Shown: piece after piece, positions 1 to 8,145 of the stretch
Position numbering within the stretch: position 1 is the stretch's first letter
Layout of the letters: each line of letters starts with the position of its first letter
Source: Lachnospiraceae bacterium
GTDB lineage: Bacteria; Bacillota_A; Clostridia; Lachnospirales; Lachnospiraceae
Direction of reading: 5' to 3'
DNA: 19,366 nucleotides
Assembly (NCBI GenBank): GCA_024690425.1
Contig: JAILCT010000020.1
Coordinates: forward strand, 1 to 19,366
The notes under the pieces: model-generated
The model's input: the letters and a program-made list of their open reading frames with translations, nothing else
What the model was told of the DNA's origin: nothing
The model's database searches: none
Position numbers and translations under genes: made by a program

Positions 1-153
1 ACGTCGTTTCTGCCCTTGGCAGACTAATGAATTCGTACAGTGACTTGTCGCCAGTTTCCTAACTTGACATTCGCTCCACGGAAAACCTGTTATTATAAAC
101 AGCAACCTCACGCTTCACAGCTATCAATGTCACAGCAAACGATAGTATACATG

Positions 154-183
154 AAAAAATCCCCTATTGCAAGAGGATTTTTT
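154..183. terminator. Bidirectional intrinsic terminator after the membrane diguanylate cyclase gene
   Basis: An AT-flanked hairpin: AAAAAATCCCCT pairs with AGAGGATTTTTT (one internal C/A mismatch) around a short TATTGCA loop. Read on the minus strand it lies about 30 bases past the stop codon at 213 and ends in a run of six T, so it fits as terminator of that gene. It also has a T run on the plus strand and could stop transcription arriving from the left edge. Bases 1-153 hold no convincing gene; all frames are short. Confidence 0.75.
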
Positions 184-212
184 AATAACTAAGTTATTTA
201 TAAATATTGTTT

Positions 213-1643
213 TCAATCCCTGGCCGCCTTCATCTTAGCCTTTACTGAATACATCTCTTCATCGGCACGCTTGAAGACCTCTTCAACACCGGTGTCCTCG
301 TCCTGTACATAGACAGACATTCCGATAGCTGCCGAATACCGGTTCCAGGGCTTGGCCTTATTATCGGCTGCAGTCTTCCCAAGTTCTTCCGACGCAGTCT
401 TCTTAAGTTCTTCCCTGTTAAGGTAATCCTTCCCTTCTAAGACAATAACGAACTCGTCGCCGCCGATCCTGTATATGGGAGACCTCTTGAATATATCCGA
501 GAGAATCCTGCATACACCTATGATATACTCATTGCCTCTGTCATGCCCGTACTTATCGTTTATCTTCTTGAGATTATTCACATCAGCCATGACTATGGCA
601 AACCTTGCGTTCATATTATAAATATCATCTTCCAGCTCTTCACGTTTCTGCTCGTATGCGGCCATGTTCTTGACCTTCGTGAGCGGATCGTAATAAGCTA
701 CATCATTGATCTTCGTCACATAGTCCTCAAGACCTTCAACCTTTTTATTGGCGACAATGATATTCTTGGCATAGTCCCTTATATTGATGGACATCTTGGC
801 TATCGACTCGCTTAATACCTTTATCTCGTTATTTATCGTTATGTTGGGCGGTATATACAGAAGGTCATCGGGATTATTGGTGATAAGCGAAGATTCCGCA
901 TACTCCCTAACGCTGTCCTCGAGCTTTCTGAGAGGTCCCGTAACAAAAACTCGCATCCACCACAGCAGTACAAGTACCATGGCCGCTCCCAGAAATACTA
1001 TCATAGCTATATTAAGGAATATACTCCTGTACAGCTTATCCTTAAGCTCATTGCCCGAAATATCGACACACAGAAGTCCGTAATGCTTGCCTGAAGAATC
1101 GATAAGAGGCCTCGCCAGGGTATAGTCGACTCCCCATGCCGAAGGCTGCAGGAAGAATACATCTTCATTCCCGTTAAGTATCTCCCTGAACTCCTCCACT
1201 GTATCGTCATCATACCAGGACTCCTCCCCGTCACCCAGGTGTAGGACATTTTTCGGCTCGATCTCTTCATTCTCTTTCTCATAAGTAGAGTTGGCAGCCA
1301 GAATACTCCTTACCCCCACAGGATCTCCGGGATCCGTTATCTTTATAATGTAGAGAAAATGAAGATCGGAATAATGATCGACGAAATTATCAAACCGGGC
1401 CTGTGTCTCCTTATACTTAGCAGACTCTGTATATGTGTCCGCACACTTCGACATATCATCATCGTCTATATACTGCTGGGCATATGTTACTATACTCTCC
1501 ATCTGAGTCCTGTAACGCTCATAGAAAGACCTTGTGTATGTCCTGTAAGTAACGAAGGATGTTATCAGGATCATCACCAGCACTATGGCCGTAACGGTGA
1601 TAGTTATATTTCTGTTTATTGGGTGGAATCTTCTGTTATCCAT
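213..1643 (-). CDS. Membrane-bound diguanylate cyclase (extracytoplasmic sensor - HAMP - GGDEF)
   Basis: Predicted to make cyclic di-GMP from two GTP in response to an extracellular signal. The 476-residue protein has a short basic N-terminus, a membrane helix at about 12-33, an extracytoplasmic sensor of about 170 residues (34-207), a second helix at about 208-230, a HAMP-like linker, and a C-terminal GGDEF domain. The active-site loop is an intact GGDEF at 394-398, preceded by a metal/nucleotide-binding stretch (MADVNNLKKINDKYGHDRG). The usual RxxD inhibitory site ahead of GGDEF is absent, so product inhibition through that site is not expected. I place the start at the ATG at 1643 because TGGAGA precedes it by about 6 bases; an in-frame TTG at 1664 lacks a ribosome site. 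It is divergent from the second GGDEF gene and ends at a terminator. The ligand is unknown. Confidence 0.9.
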   Translation of the reverse strand: MDNRRFHPINRNITITVTAIVLVMILITSFVTYRTYTRSFYERYRTQMESIVTYAQQYIDDDDMSKCADTYTESAKYKETQARFDNFVDHYSDLHFLYIIKITDPGDPVGVRSILAANSTYEKENEEIEPKNVLHLGDGEESWYDDDTVEEFREILNGNEDVFFLQPSAWGVDYTLARPLIDSSGKHYGLLCVDISGNELKDKLYRSIFLNIAMIVFLGAAMVLVLLWWMRVFVTGPLRKLEDSVREYAESSLITNNPDDLLYIPPNITINNEIKVLSESIAKMSINIRDYAKNIIVANKKVEGLEDYVTKINDVAYYDPLTKVKNMAAYEQKREELEDDIYNMNARFAIVMADVNNLKKINDKYGHDRGNEYIIGVCRILSDIFKRSPIYRIGGDEFVIVLEGKDYLNREELKKTASEELGKTAADNKAKPWNRYSAAIGMSVYVQDEDTGVEEVFKRADEEMYSVKAKMKAARD

Positions 1644-1665
1644 AAATTCTCCATACATTCCCAAT

Positions 1666-1694
1666 ATAATATCAGCACAAGCTCAATACCTGAA
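1666..1694 (-). promoter_or_regulatory. Candidate promoter of the membrane GGDEF gene
   Basis: On the minus strand, TTCAGG (1694-1689) and TATTAT (1671-1666) are 17 bases apart and lie just upstream of the ATG at 1643. The -35 is a weak match, so this is tentative. Confidence 0.4.
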
Positions 1695-1764
1695 ATATTT
1701 TTTCATCATTATATATCTTAACAAAACCGAATCCATGTCGCAACACGGACAGACGACTTTTGAA

Positions 1765-1793
1765 TTGCAAACCCCGTATCAATGCATTAAAAT
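1765..1793 (+). promoter_or_regulatory. Candidate promoter of the sugar-binding-domain GGDEF gene
   Basis: TTGCAA (1765-1770) and TAAAAT (1788-1793) are separated by exactly 17 bases. Transcription would begin near 1800, giving a leader of about 22 bases to the ATG at 1822. Confidence 0.6.
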
Positions 1794-1821
1794 AGTAGAC
1801 AGGTACTTATGGAGGTATCAT

Positions 1822-3705
1822 ATGAAGAGGATAGCACTCATTGCCGATGGTTGGAAGAGATGGATGCTTTATGCCTTCCCCTATGGTCTTCTTGAATGCA
1901 TAAGGGATAAGGGTGTGGACGTTTCCATCGACCATTATAACTGCTTCGGCAACTGGAATGAGGATAAGAACTATAATACCGGCGAATACGGTATCTTCAA
2001 TTCAATAGATTTAACCCGCTACGACGGTATCGTGACCGATCTTTCCAATGTTAAGGATGCAGAGACCTTCGAGACTATCGTACGCCCATTAAGAAAGAGC
2101 GGTCTTCCGGTCATTAACCTGAACGCCGCCAGAGAAGGTGAGGAGAGATCCGATAACTTCTATTATGTGGGAACCGATAACGAAGGGGCCATCTCCGAGA
2201 TGCTCAACCATCTCTATGATGTTCATGGCTGCAGGGATTTCGTATTCCTTGGCGGTCCGTCCGATCATATGGACAATATAATAAGAAGAAACACCTTCGA
2301 TGCCTTCATCAAGGACAAGGGTCTGACCCGGAATGAGATCAATAACCCGGATGCTGATTTTGACTATAAGACCGGAATCGATTATATGAACAGATGGGCA
2401 GAGGATAAGCGCGCCTTTCCCGATGTCTTTGTCTGCTCCAATGATAACATCGCCGTAGGTCTGTGCACCCGGGCTGCCGAGCTTGGTTATAAGATCCCGG
2501 ATGACTTCCGTGTAACAGGCTATGATAACCTTGATAAGGCTCTTTATTTCTATCCTCAGATCTCAACAGCCAGTATATCCCGCGAGAAGATAGCCTACAG
2601 GGCAATGGAGCTGCTCCTTAAGATATGGGATGGTGAGAAGGTCCCCAGAATGTCCCACATCGAAACAAAATGTCTCTTCGGCGAATCCTGCGGCTGTCAG
2701 AACAACGGCATGGTCAACTACCGCGAACATATAAAGGGAAATATCCTGTGGGGACTGGTAGAGGACAATAACGAAGACATGGTCGACCTGCTTGAAGGCC
2801 GTCTGATGCAGGCAAGGGATTATATCGAGATATTCAGATATGCCGGTGAATACTTCAGTTCCTTCGACAACAGCTGTGATGAGTTCTATATACTTGTCGA
2901 TCCCAAGCTCGCTTCAGCTGCTCCCAAGGTTAAGCTCGGAAGCAACGGCTACCGTATCGATCGGATGAAGGTCGCCTATGCCCTGGAGAACGGGCAGGAG
3001 GTAACCTATACGAATAACAATGAATGGATGAAGCACACATCCAGTGCCGGAACATGCACCAACACCCTGTATGTTCCCATCCACTTTTCCGACAAGCCGG
3101 TGGGACTCTTTGTCTTCAAGAATCCCGATTTCCTCTACACCAACTCCAAGCTGTCGGATATGCTCTCGCCCATCAGCAAGGCCATACAGCAGATGTTCCT
3201 TAACAAGATGCTGACCAATACGCTTAATGAGCTTAAGCATCTTTATAACCGCGACCAGCTTACAGGTGTTTACAACAGGATAGCCTTTAAGGAACTTCTT
3301 ATATCAAAATACAATGAAGCTGTGGAAGACGGTTTCAACGGTGCCGTATTCTTCCTTGATGCCGATAATTTCAAGGAGATAAACGACTCTATGGGACATG
3401 ACGAGGGTGATAAGGTCCTTAAATGTATCTCTTCCGCACTTGTGAACAGCTTAAGCTGTGAAGGATATGTATGCCGTTACGGCGGCGATGAATTCGTTGT
3501 ATATCTTCCTTCCGTGAGCGATGACGAGGCGCAGTCATACCGCGATACTGTCTACTCATCACTTGAAAAAGATAAAATAAGCGTAAGTATAGGTCTTGCA
3601 CTTACCGGTGCAGACACATCACTTACGCTTAAGGAATACGTAGCCAGGGCTGATGAGGATATGTACAGGGTCAAGGCCCTGCACAGGGCTTCATCAACCA
3701 CCTAG
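1822..3705 (+). CDS. Cytoplasmic diguanylate cyclase with LacI-type sugar-binding sensor domain
   Basis: Predicted to make cyclic di-GMP under control of a small ligand, probably a sugar. Of its 627 residues, 1 to about 290 form a periplasmic-binding-protein-like fold as in LacI-family effector domains; the typical segments YYVGTDNEGA (114-123), FVFLGG (140-145), VFVCSNDNIAVG (202-213) and FRVTGYDN (229-236) are visible. There is no DNA-binding helix-turn-helix before it and no signal peptide or membrane helix. A middle region (about 300-445) may be GAF-like. The C-terminal GGDEF domain keeps the FLDADNFKEINDSMGHDEGD stretch and the intact motif GGDEF at 554-558; no RxxD inhibitory site is seen. 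Start: GGAGG six bases before the ATG at 1822; the frame extends further upstream but without a ribosome site. It converges on galE with only 5 bases between stop codons. Confidence 0.88.
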   Translation: MKRIALIADGWKRWMLYAFPYGLLECIRDKGVDVSIDHYNCFGNWNEDKNYNTGEYGIFNSIDLTRYDGIVTDLSNVKDAETFETIVRPLRKSGLPVINLNAAREGEERSDNFYYVGTDNEGAISEMLNHLYDVHGCRDFVFLGGPSDHMDNIIRRNTFDAFIKDKGLTRNEINNPDADFDYKTGIDYMNRWAEDKRAFPDVFVCSNDNIAVGLCTRAAELGYKIPDDFRVTGYDNLDKALYFYPQISTASISREKIAYRAMELLLKIWDGEKVPRMSHIETKCLFGESCGCQNNGMVNYREHIKGNILWGLVEDNNEDMVDLLEGRLMQARDYIEIFRYAGEYFSSFDNSCDEFYILVDPKLASAAPKVKLGSNGYRIDRMKVAYALENGQEVTYTNNNEWMKHTSSAGTCTNTLYVPIHFSDKPVGLFVFKNPDFLYTNSKLSDMLSPISKAIQQMFLNKMLTNTLNELKHLYNRDQLTGVYNRIAFKELLISKYNEAVEDGFNGAVFFLDADNFKEINDSMGHDEGDKVLKCISSALVNSLSCEGYVCRYGGDEFVVYLPSVSDDEAQSYRDTVYSSLEKDKISVSIGLALTGADTSLTLKEYVARADEDMYRVKALHRASSTT

Positions 3706-3710
3706 ATCTG

Positions 3711-4727
3711 TCAGTCTTTATATCCGTTGGGGTTCATGGACTGCCATCTCCATGAATCCGCACACATTTCGTCAATTCCGTACTCAGCCACCCATCCAAG
3801 TTCCTTCTTGGCCAGAGAAGGATCTGCATAGCAGGTTGCGATATCTCCGGCACGGCGGGGCTTTATCTCATAGGGCACATCATGTCCGCAGGCCTTCGAA
3901 AATGCCTTAACGACCTGAAGCACGCTGTATCCGTTTCCTGTTCCCAGGTTATAGATCTTCACACCCGGGTTCTCCTTTATCTTATTGATCGCCTTAACAT
4001 GACCCCTTGCCAGGTCAACAACATGGATGTAATCCCTTACACCCGTTCCGTCAGGTGTGTCATAATCATTTCCGAATACTCCTAAGCATTTAAGCTTGCC
4101 CACGGCAACCTGAGCCACATAGGGAAGAAGATTATTGGGGATACCCTTGGGATCTTCACCTATAAGTCCTGACTTGTGAGCTCCGATCGGATTGAAATAC
4201 CGAAGGAGGATAACATTCCATTCAGGATCCGATACATTGAGATCGGTAAGTATCTCCTCAAGCATGCTCTTGGTCCTTCCGTACGGATTGGTTATCTTAC
4301 CCTTGGGACATTCCTCTGTAATGGGTATGAATGCGGGATCACCGTATACCGTTGCCGATGATGAGAATATGATATTCTTGCATCCGTTCTTCCGCATGGC
4401 ATCAAGCATCACGAGAGTACCGTTAATATTGTTCTCATAATACTCCAGAGGTTTCTGAACCGATTCACCTACCGCCTTAAGGCCTGCAAAGTGGATGACG
4501 CACTCAGGCTTCTCTCTGCCGAATATATCATTCATTGCTTCCTTGTCGCGTATGTCCTTCTCATAGAAGGTGGCTTTCTTACCCGTGATCTGCTCAATCC
4601 TGTCAACGGCCTTGGCGTTTGAGTTATCGAGGTTATCAACGATGACCACTTCATAGCCTTCATTAAGCAGTTCGACGCATGTGTGGGAGCCGATGTAGCC
4701 TGCTCCGCCTGTTACCAAAATCTTCAT
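3711..4727 (-). CDS. galE: UDP-glucose 4-epimerase
   Basis: Interconverts UDP-galactose and UDP-glucose with bound NAD, the last step of the Leloir pathway. The 338 residues match the family's usual length. Visible features are the Rossmann dinucleotide loop GGAGYIG at 7-13, the S124 region (FSSSATVYG), and the catalytic Tyr149/Lys153 pair in NPYGRTK. I choose the ATG at 4727 because AAGGAAG lies about 6 bases upstream and the protein then begins with the canonical MKILVTGGAGYIG; an in-frame GTG at 4748 would add seven mostly lysine-rich residues. It is the last gene of the galactan operon, about 50 bases after the GH53 gene, and has no clear promoter of its own. It supports the GH53/GH42 enzymes by recycling the galactose carrier used by GalT. 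Confidence 0.96.
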   Translation of the reverse strand: MKILVTGGAGYIGSHTCVELLNEGYEVVIVDNLDNSNAKAVDRIEQITGKKATFYEKDIRDKEAMNDIFGREKPECVIHFAGLKAVGESVQKPLEYYENNINGTLVMLDAMRKNGCKNIIFSSSATVYGDPAFIPITEECPKGKITNPYGRTKSMLEEILTDLNVSDPEWNVILLRYFNPIGAHKSGLIGEDPKGIPNNLLPYVAQVAVGKLKCLGVFGNDYDTPDGTGVRDYIHVVDLARGHVKAINKIKENPGVKIYNLGTGNGYSVLQVVKAFSKACGHDVPYEIKPRRAGDIATCYADPSLAKKELGWVAEYGIDEMCADSWRWQSMNPNGYKD

Positions 4728-4778
4728 TTTTTTCTTCCTTTCTTTCACTCCGCTACGCTCACTGAAGTAAACTTTATA

Positions 4779-5936
4779 TTATAATCTTACAAAGTCACGT
4801 ATGGTGGCAAGTGCGGGCAGCACGTTCCCGTCGTAGTCGAACAGCGCCTGATTGGCCCATTCGTTACCGCCCGGTCCCTTCTCTTCTATGTATTCAAGAG
4901 CCTGTTCATTGGCCCATCCGCATCCCGGTACCGGTATCCATGCCGGCTCCCAGTAATAAAAGCCCATACCTCCATCTATTTCGGCAATGCGGTTCATTAT
5001 ATCTGTCATAAAGTCAGCCTGTCCCTGCGGTGTCATGGGATACGGAACCTTGGCCACAAGTTCGGGTTTGGTCGCCATGCCCTTCACCTCACCCGGCTGC
5101 TTGCCTTCGTAGGTACTGTAGTCATCTGTTGAGAATCCGGTCGAAACTTCGGCAACACACACCTTCTTACCGTACCGTTTAACCATATCCTTCATATTAT
5201 ATGATAATCCGTCAAGCGGACCGTGCCAGAAGGGATAATAGGACAGACCTATGATATCAAAGTCCTCGCCCTTCTCTAGGTAATGGTCGAACCAGTCAAT
5301 ATACATATCGTTAAGGCCGCCATTGTCAAGATGGATCATGACCTGCGCATCCCTTGAGGCATCCCGTACCGCACGTATACCGGCACTGATATATCTGGAG
5401 ATGTTCTTATATCCATCCGGATTATCGCACCAGCCCTTAACTGTCTTTCTTCCCGTGGGCCACAGAAGGCCGTTTGTTACCTCGTTCCCTACCTGCACCA
5501 TTTCGGGGCACAGGCCCTCCTTCTTAAGAGCCTCCATCGTATCCAGGGTAAAATCATACACTGCCTTCTCAAGTCCTGCGGCATCATGTCTTCTCCAGGC
5601 CTTGGGCACTCTCTGCTTACCCGGGTCTGCCCAGAAGTCACTGTAATGGAAATCAAGCAGTATGCTCATCCCAAGATCCCTTGCCCGTCTTGCAAGCTTA
5701 ATGGTGGTCTTAAGGTCATTGGTTCCTGCCCCGTAGGAAGTACCTTCTTCCCCGTAAGGATCGTTCCACAGGCGCAGACGTACGGAATTGCAGCCGTATC
5801 TCTTCAGTATCTTCAGAGCATCTTCCTCTGCACCGCCATCGAAAAACCTGGCACCCATCTCCTCCTCTTCCACAAGAGTTGAGACATCCATTCCCTTAAT
5901 GAAGTCATTATCAGTCAAAGTCTGTGATCCTTTCAT
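4779..5936 (-). CDS. Intracellular endo-beta-1,4-galactanase, family GH53
   Basis: Hydrolyses beta-1,4-galactan or its oligosaccharides. The whole 385-residue protein is one GH53 barrel: GMDVSTL near the N-terminus, NSVRLRLWNDP at 50-60, LLDFHYSDFWADP at 93-105, the acid/base glutamate E152 in VGNEVTNG, and the nucleophile E263 in VAEVSTGF. The C-terminal YYWEPAWIPVPG is also typical. There is no signal peptide, so it should act in the cytoplasm on imported oligosaccharides, unlike secreted galactanases such as Bacillus GanB. The start ATG at 5936 has GGGAG about 7 bases upstream and lies inside the end of the zinc-ribbon gene (26-base overlap), which suggests translational coupling. It is equivalent to ganB in function, but I leave the symbol empty because location and length differ. 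Confidence 0.95.
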   Translation of the reverse strand: MKGSQTLTDNDFIKGMDVSTLVEEEEMGARFFDGGAEEDALKILKRYGCNSVRLRLWNDPYGEEGTSYGAGTNDLKTTIKLARRARDLGMSILLDFHYSDFWADPGKQRVPKAWRRHDAAGLEKAVYDFTLDTMEALKKEGLCPEMVQVGNEVTNGLLWPTGRKTVKGWCDNPDGYKNISRYISAGIRAVRDASRDAQVMIHLDNGGLNDMYIDWFDHYLEKGEDFDIIGLSYYPFWHGPLDGLSYNMKDMVKRYGKKVCVAEVSTGFSTDDYSTYEGKQPGEVKGMATKPELVAKVPYPMTPQGQADFMTDIMNRIAEIDGGMGFYYWEPAWIPVPGCGWANEQALEYIEEKGPGGNEWANQALFDYDGNVLPALATIRDFVRL

Positions 5937-6123
5937 GCATTCTCCCGTACTTTATACGTATCATCTCATTCTTTTCGAGCACGTCGGCTTCATTACCCGT
6001 ATATTGGCATCTTAAGCAGTAATACTCATTTTTATCCTTATCGTAAAACATATCCATATCAATATCCCTCATAAAGCATAAGGGGCATCTGTAATTCAGT
6101 TTACCTTTCCCAGCCTGAGCCAT
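5911..6123 (-). CDS. Small zinc-ribbon protein (70 aa) in the galactan operon
   Basis: A 70-residue protein with two CxxC knuckles, C13-P-L-C16 and C36-L-R-C39, separated by 19 residues including an acidic MDMFYDKDKNEYY stretch. This is the pattern of a zinc ribbon. Its ATG at 6123 is preceded by AAGGAGGTGG at ideal spacing, although that site lies inside the end of the upstream gene. It overlaps the 621-residue protein gene by 28 bases and the GH53 gene by 26 bases, so the three genes form one tightly coupled translation unit. No enzyme motif is visible. Possible roles are a regulator, a partner of a neighbouring enzyme, or a metal-binding accessory factor; the sequence does not decide between them. 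Confidence 0.8.
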   Translation of the reverse strand: MAQAGKGKLNYRCPLCFMRDIDMDMFYDKDKNEYYCLRCQYTGNEADVLEKNEMIRIKYGRMHERITDFD

Positions 6124-7961
6124 GTCGATACCACCTCCTTATCCTTTACGTTTCTCTGATATCCCAGTGTAAACATGGGCGAGAAGGCATATCCTTCCCT
6201 TATATATGATACACCGTCTGCTGCATCCGGCACAATAGACACTTCCGTCTTGATCGCAGGGATTACGGCCTTTGCTTCAATTCCGTTTTCTAGTGATTCT
6301 TCCCTGCACTTATATTCATAATCAATTGTCCTGCTTATCGTACCGTTTGATACACTAAGCCTGATACCCGTCATATCCTCCGGATACTCGGTAGTTCCGT
6401 AGCAGGCCACCATATACTCATTAAGTGTAACCTCGGCATCAGGATCACTCATACTGAGGATCCTTCTTTCGTATTTAATCTCCGAGGATCCTTCTTTAAA
6501 TATGATCCTTGTCTGGAGGCTGACCGTAAGATCATTAAATTCTATATCTACAGGATCAAGGATCAGTACCCTCTCATTTCCTTCCACGGAAGCAGGATTC
6601 GGGGACAGCTGTGAAAACTTCGCATGTGTCCTGCACAGGCACAGATCAACTTCTTCGCCTTTATATGACAGCTTGGCCGAACGTATTGTTCCTTCCCCCG
6701 CATAATGGGTAAAGTAGCCTGCCCTGTACTTCTCCTGTATAAGGAAGGGATAAGATGCATCCTGAACATGAGGGGTTCCTATTCCTACCGGCCACTCAAG
6801 CTTGGCCACATAAGGCCTTAGATCGACCAGGGCTCCTCCCTGATCCATGTTTATACATGCCCTCATATAAGGGTCGCTGTACCAGAATAATTGCTTGTCG
6901 GACCCGTAGAGGATATCCTTCCACAGGGCGCATTCGGGCTCTGTGTAAGTCTTGTTGGCCCGGTAAAAGTCAGCGAATTCAGCCATGGTCATGTCAATGG
7001 CCTTACCTTCCTTCTTAAGCTCACCGTAATAAGCCATTCCGTCCTCATATGACTTCTTAAGAAGCTCATAGGGCTGTTCCCAGCGTCCCATCTTATTAAG
7101 CCAGCCCGGGCCTACGAACATCATGTTGTAGGAATAGCCGTTATTATACTTAGCCAGGTGCCTGTACTGGTCCACAAGATTATATAAATACGGGTATTCC
7201 CAGGTCTTGGTATCATATATCATTCCGCGAAGCACGTTCTGCGGATGTGTCCCGAAATTGGAACCGTTCCCATCATAGCAGGCAAGCAGGTCTCTTGACA
7301 GGTGGGGGATCGCTACGATTCCCGAGTCTTCCGATTCATCTGCTGCAGGCGCATGAGTATTCTGCTTGCTGGGTATCCAGGGATTCCACGGACCGCCGTC
7401 CAGGAGTGTGTACCACGAATTGTTGCAGGTGTGGTACGCCTTCGGCCCTTCCTCCCAGCAGGTTGCCACCGCACATTTAACCGTAGGATATTTCTCCTTT
7501 ATATAGTTCGTAAGATCAGCATCCATATAATAGGAACCCGTTGACTGGGGATAAAACCCGAAGATGTCATGGAACTTCCCGAAAACATCATCAACGATGC
7601 TCTTCTTATCTTCCATCGAGAACATCCAGATACAGAAATCCTTGGTCTTGTATTTGTCCCTGAATTCCTTGCACGGAAGCCCAAGAAGCGATAAGGCTAT
7701 CTCGTCACCGTATTCTTCATGGTGCGCCTTTGCAATGGAACAGGCCTCCTCATTGAAGAGGGAAGCATAGGTCATCTGGATCGTCGTCTTAAGACCGTTT
7801 TTATGGGCAGTCTCCTGCTGGAACTTAAATATGTCAAGCGATTCCGTAAGGAGCGCCTTGCGCCCGATATCCTCCGCCTTACCCTGACCGGTCACCTTCT
7901 CGGCATACTCCGGCACCATCTCGGGGCGGTGTATTATATTAACTATAAATGTGTCTTTCAT
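6096..7961 (-). CDS. Uncharacterised 621-aa protein, deacetylase/glycosidase-barrel-like, in the galactan operon
   Basis: A soluble protein with no signal peptide or membrane helix. The N-terminal half (about 1-330) resembles the catalytic barrel of the polysaccharide deacetylase/GH57-like superfamily: TTIQMTYASLFNEEAC, YGDEIALSLLGL, IFGFYPQSTGSYYMDADL, and many aromatic residues and glycines that suit a carbohydrate site (DGGPWNPWIP). The C-terminal half (about 400-621) is rich in alternating beta-type segments and may be a beta-sandwich. I do not recognise a characterised family and cannot name catalytic residues; the DE of YGDEIA and the EEG of CWEEGPKAY are candidates. The ATG at 7961 has AGGAGA 5 bases upstream. 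It is the first intact gene after the operator-bearing promoter and is translationally coupled to the zinc ribbon and GH53, so it probably acts on galactan-derived oligosaccharides. Confidence 0.75.
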   Translation of the reverse strand: MKDTFIVNIIHRPEMVPEYAEKVTGQGKAEDIGRKALLTESLDIFKFQQETAHKNGLKTTIQMTYASLFNEEACSIAKAHHEEYGDEIALSLLGLPCKEFRDKYKTKDFCIWMFSMEDKKSIVDDVFGKFHDIFGFYPQSTGSYYMDADLTNYIKEKYPTVKCAVATCWEEGPKAYHTCNNSWYTLLDGGPWNPWIPSKQNTHAPAADESEDSGIVAIPHLSRDLLACYDGNGSNFGTHPQNVLRGMIYDTKTWEYPYLYNLVDQYRHLAKYNNGYSYNMMFVGPGWLNKMGRWEQPYELLKKSYEDGMAYYGELKKEGKAIDMTMAEFADFYRANKTYTEPECALWKDILYGSDKQLFWYSDPYMRACINMDQGGALVDLRPYVAKLEWPVGIGTPHVQDASYPFLIQEKYRAGYFTHYAGEGTIRSAKLSYKGEEVDLCLCRTHAKFSQLSPNPASVEGNERVLILDPVDIEFNDLTVSLQTRIIFKEGSSEIKYERRILSMSDPDAEVTLNEYMVACYGTTEYPEDMTGIRLSVSNGTISRTIDYEYKCREESLENGIEAKAVIPAIKTEVSIVPDAADGVSYIREGYAFSPMFTLGYQRNVKDKEVVSTWLRLGKVN

Positions 7962-7986
7962 GTCTTCTCCTAAATACTTTTATTTT

Positions 7987-8145
7987 CTAACCCTTAACTG
8001 CTCCGCCGGTCACACCGTCATCGTAAGAAATATCCTCGCGCGTGTCGCCCCGTCTATCCCGGCCGCATCATCAAGTGTTCTCGGGATCGTATCGAAGTAG
8101 CCCTTGCAGACGTAATATCCCATTCCCGAACTTGCCACCGATACT
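7987..8145 (-). pseudogene. Remnant of a MalG/GanQ-type ABC sugar permease (EAA loop plus C-terminal tail)
   Basis: Minus-strand frame 8144-8010 encodes GMGYYVCKGYFDTIP followed by RTLDDAAGIDGATRARIFLTMTV and a stop. This is the EAA cytoplasmic loop (EAAxIDGAxxxxxF) that defines binding-protein-dependent sugar permeases of the MalG branch. A second frame, 8016-7990, encodes GVTGGAVKG followed by TAG, the usual MalG-type end (compare ...GLTAGGVKG in MalG). An intact gene would have about 70 residues and two membrane helices between these pieces; here they overlap by about four bases and are out of frame. The 5' four-fifths of the gene is also missing, because the homology starts directly next to the operator at 8146-8160. 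The remnant lies in the roughly 200-base leader of the GH53 operon. It is the position where Bacillus gan operons carry ganP/ganQ. Confidence 0.82.

Noticed and set aside
4741..4765. Repeat-like CACTCCGCTACGCTCACTG between galE and the GH53 gene
   Set aside because: It is a short, imperfect symmetric sequence with no second copy in the window and no clear hairpin terminator, so no function is assigned.
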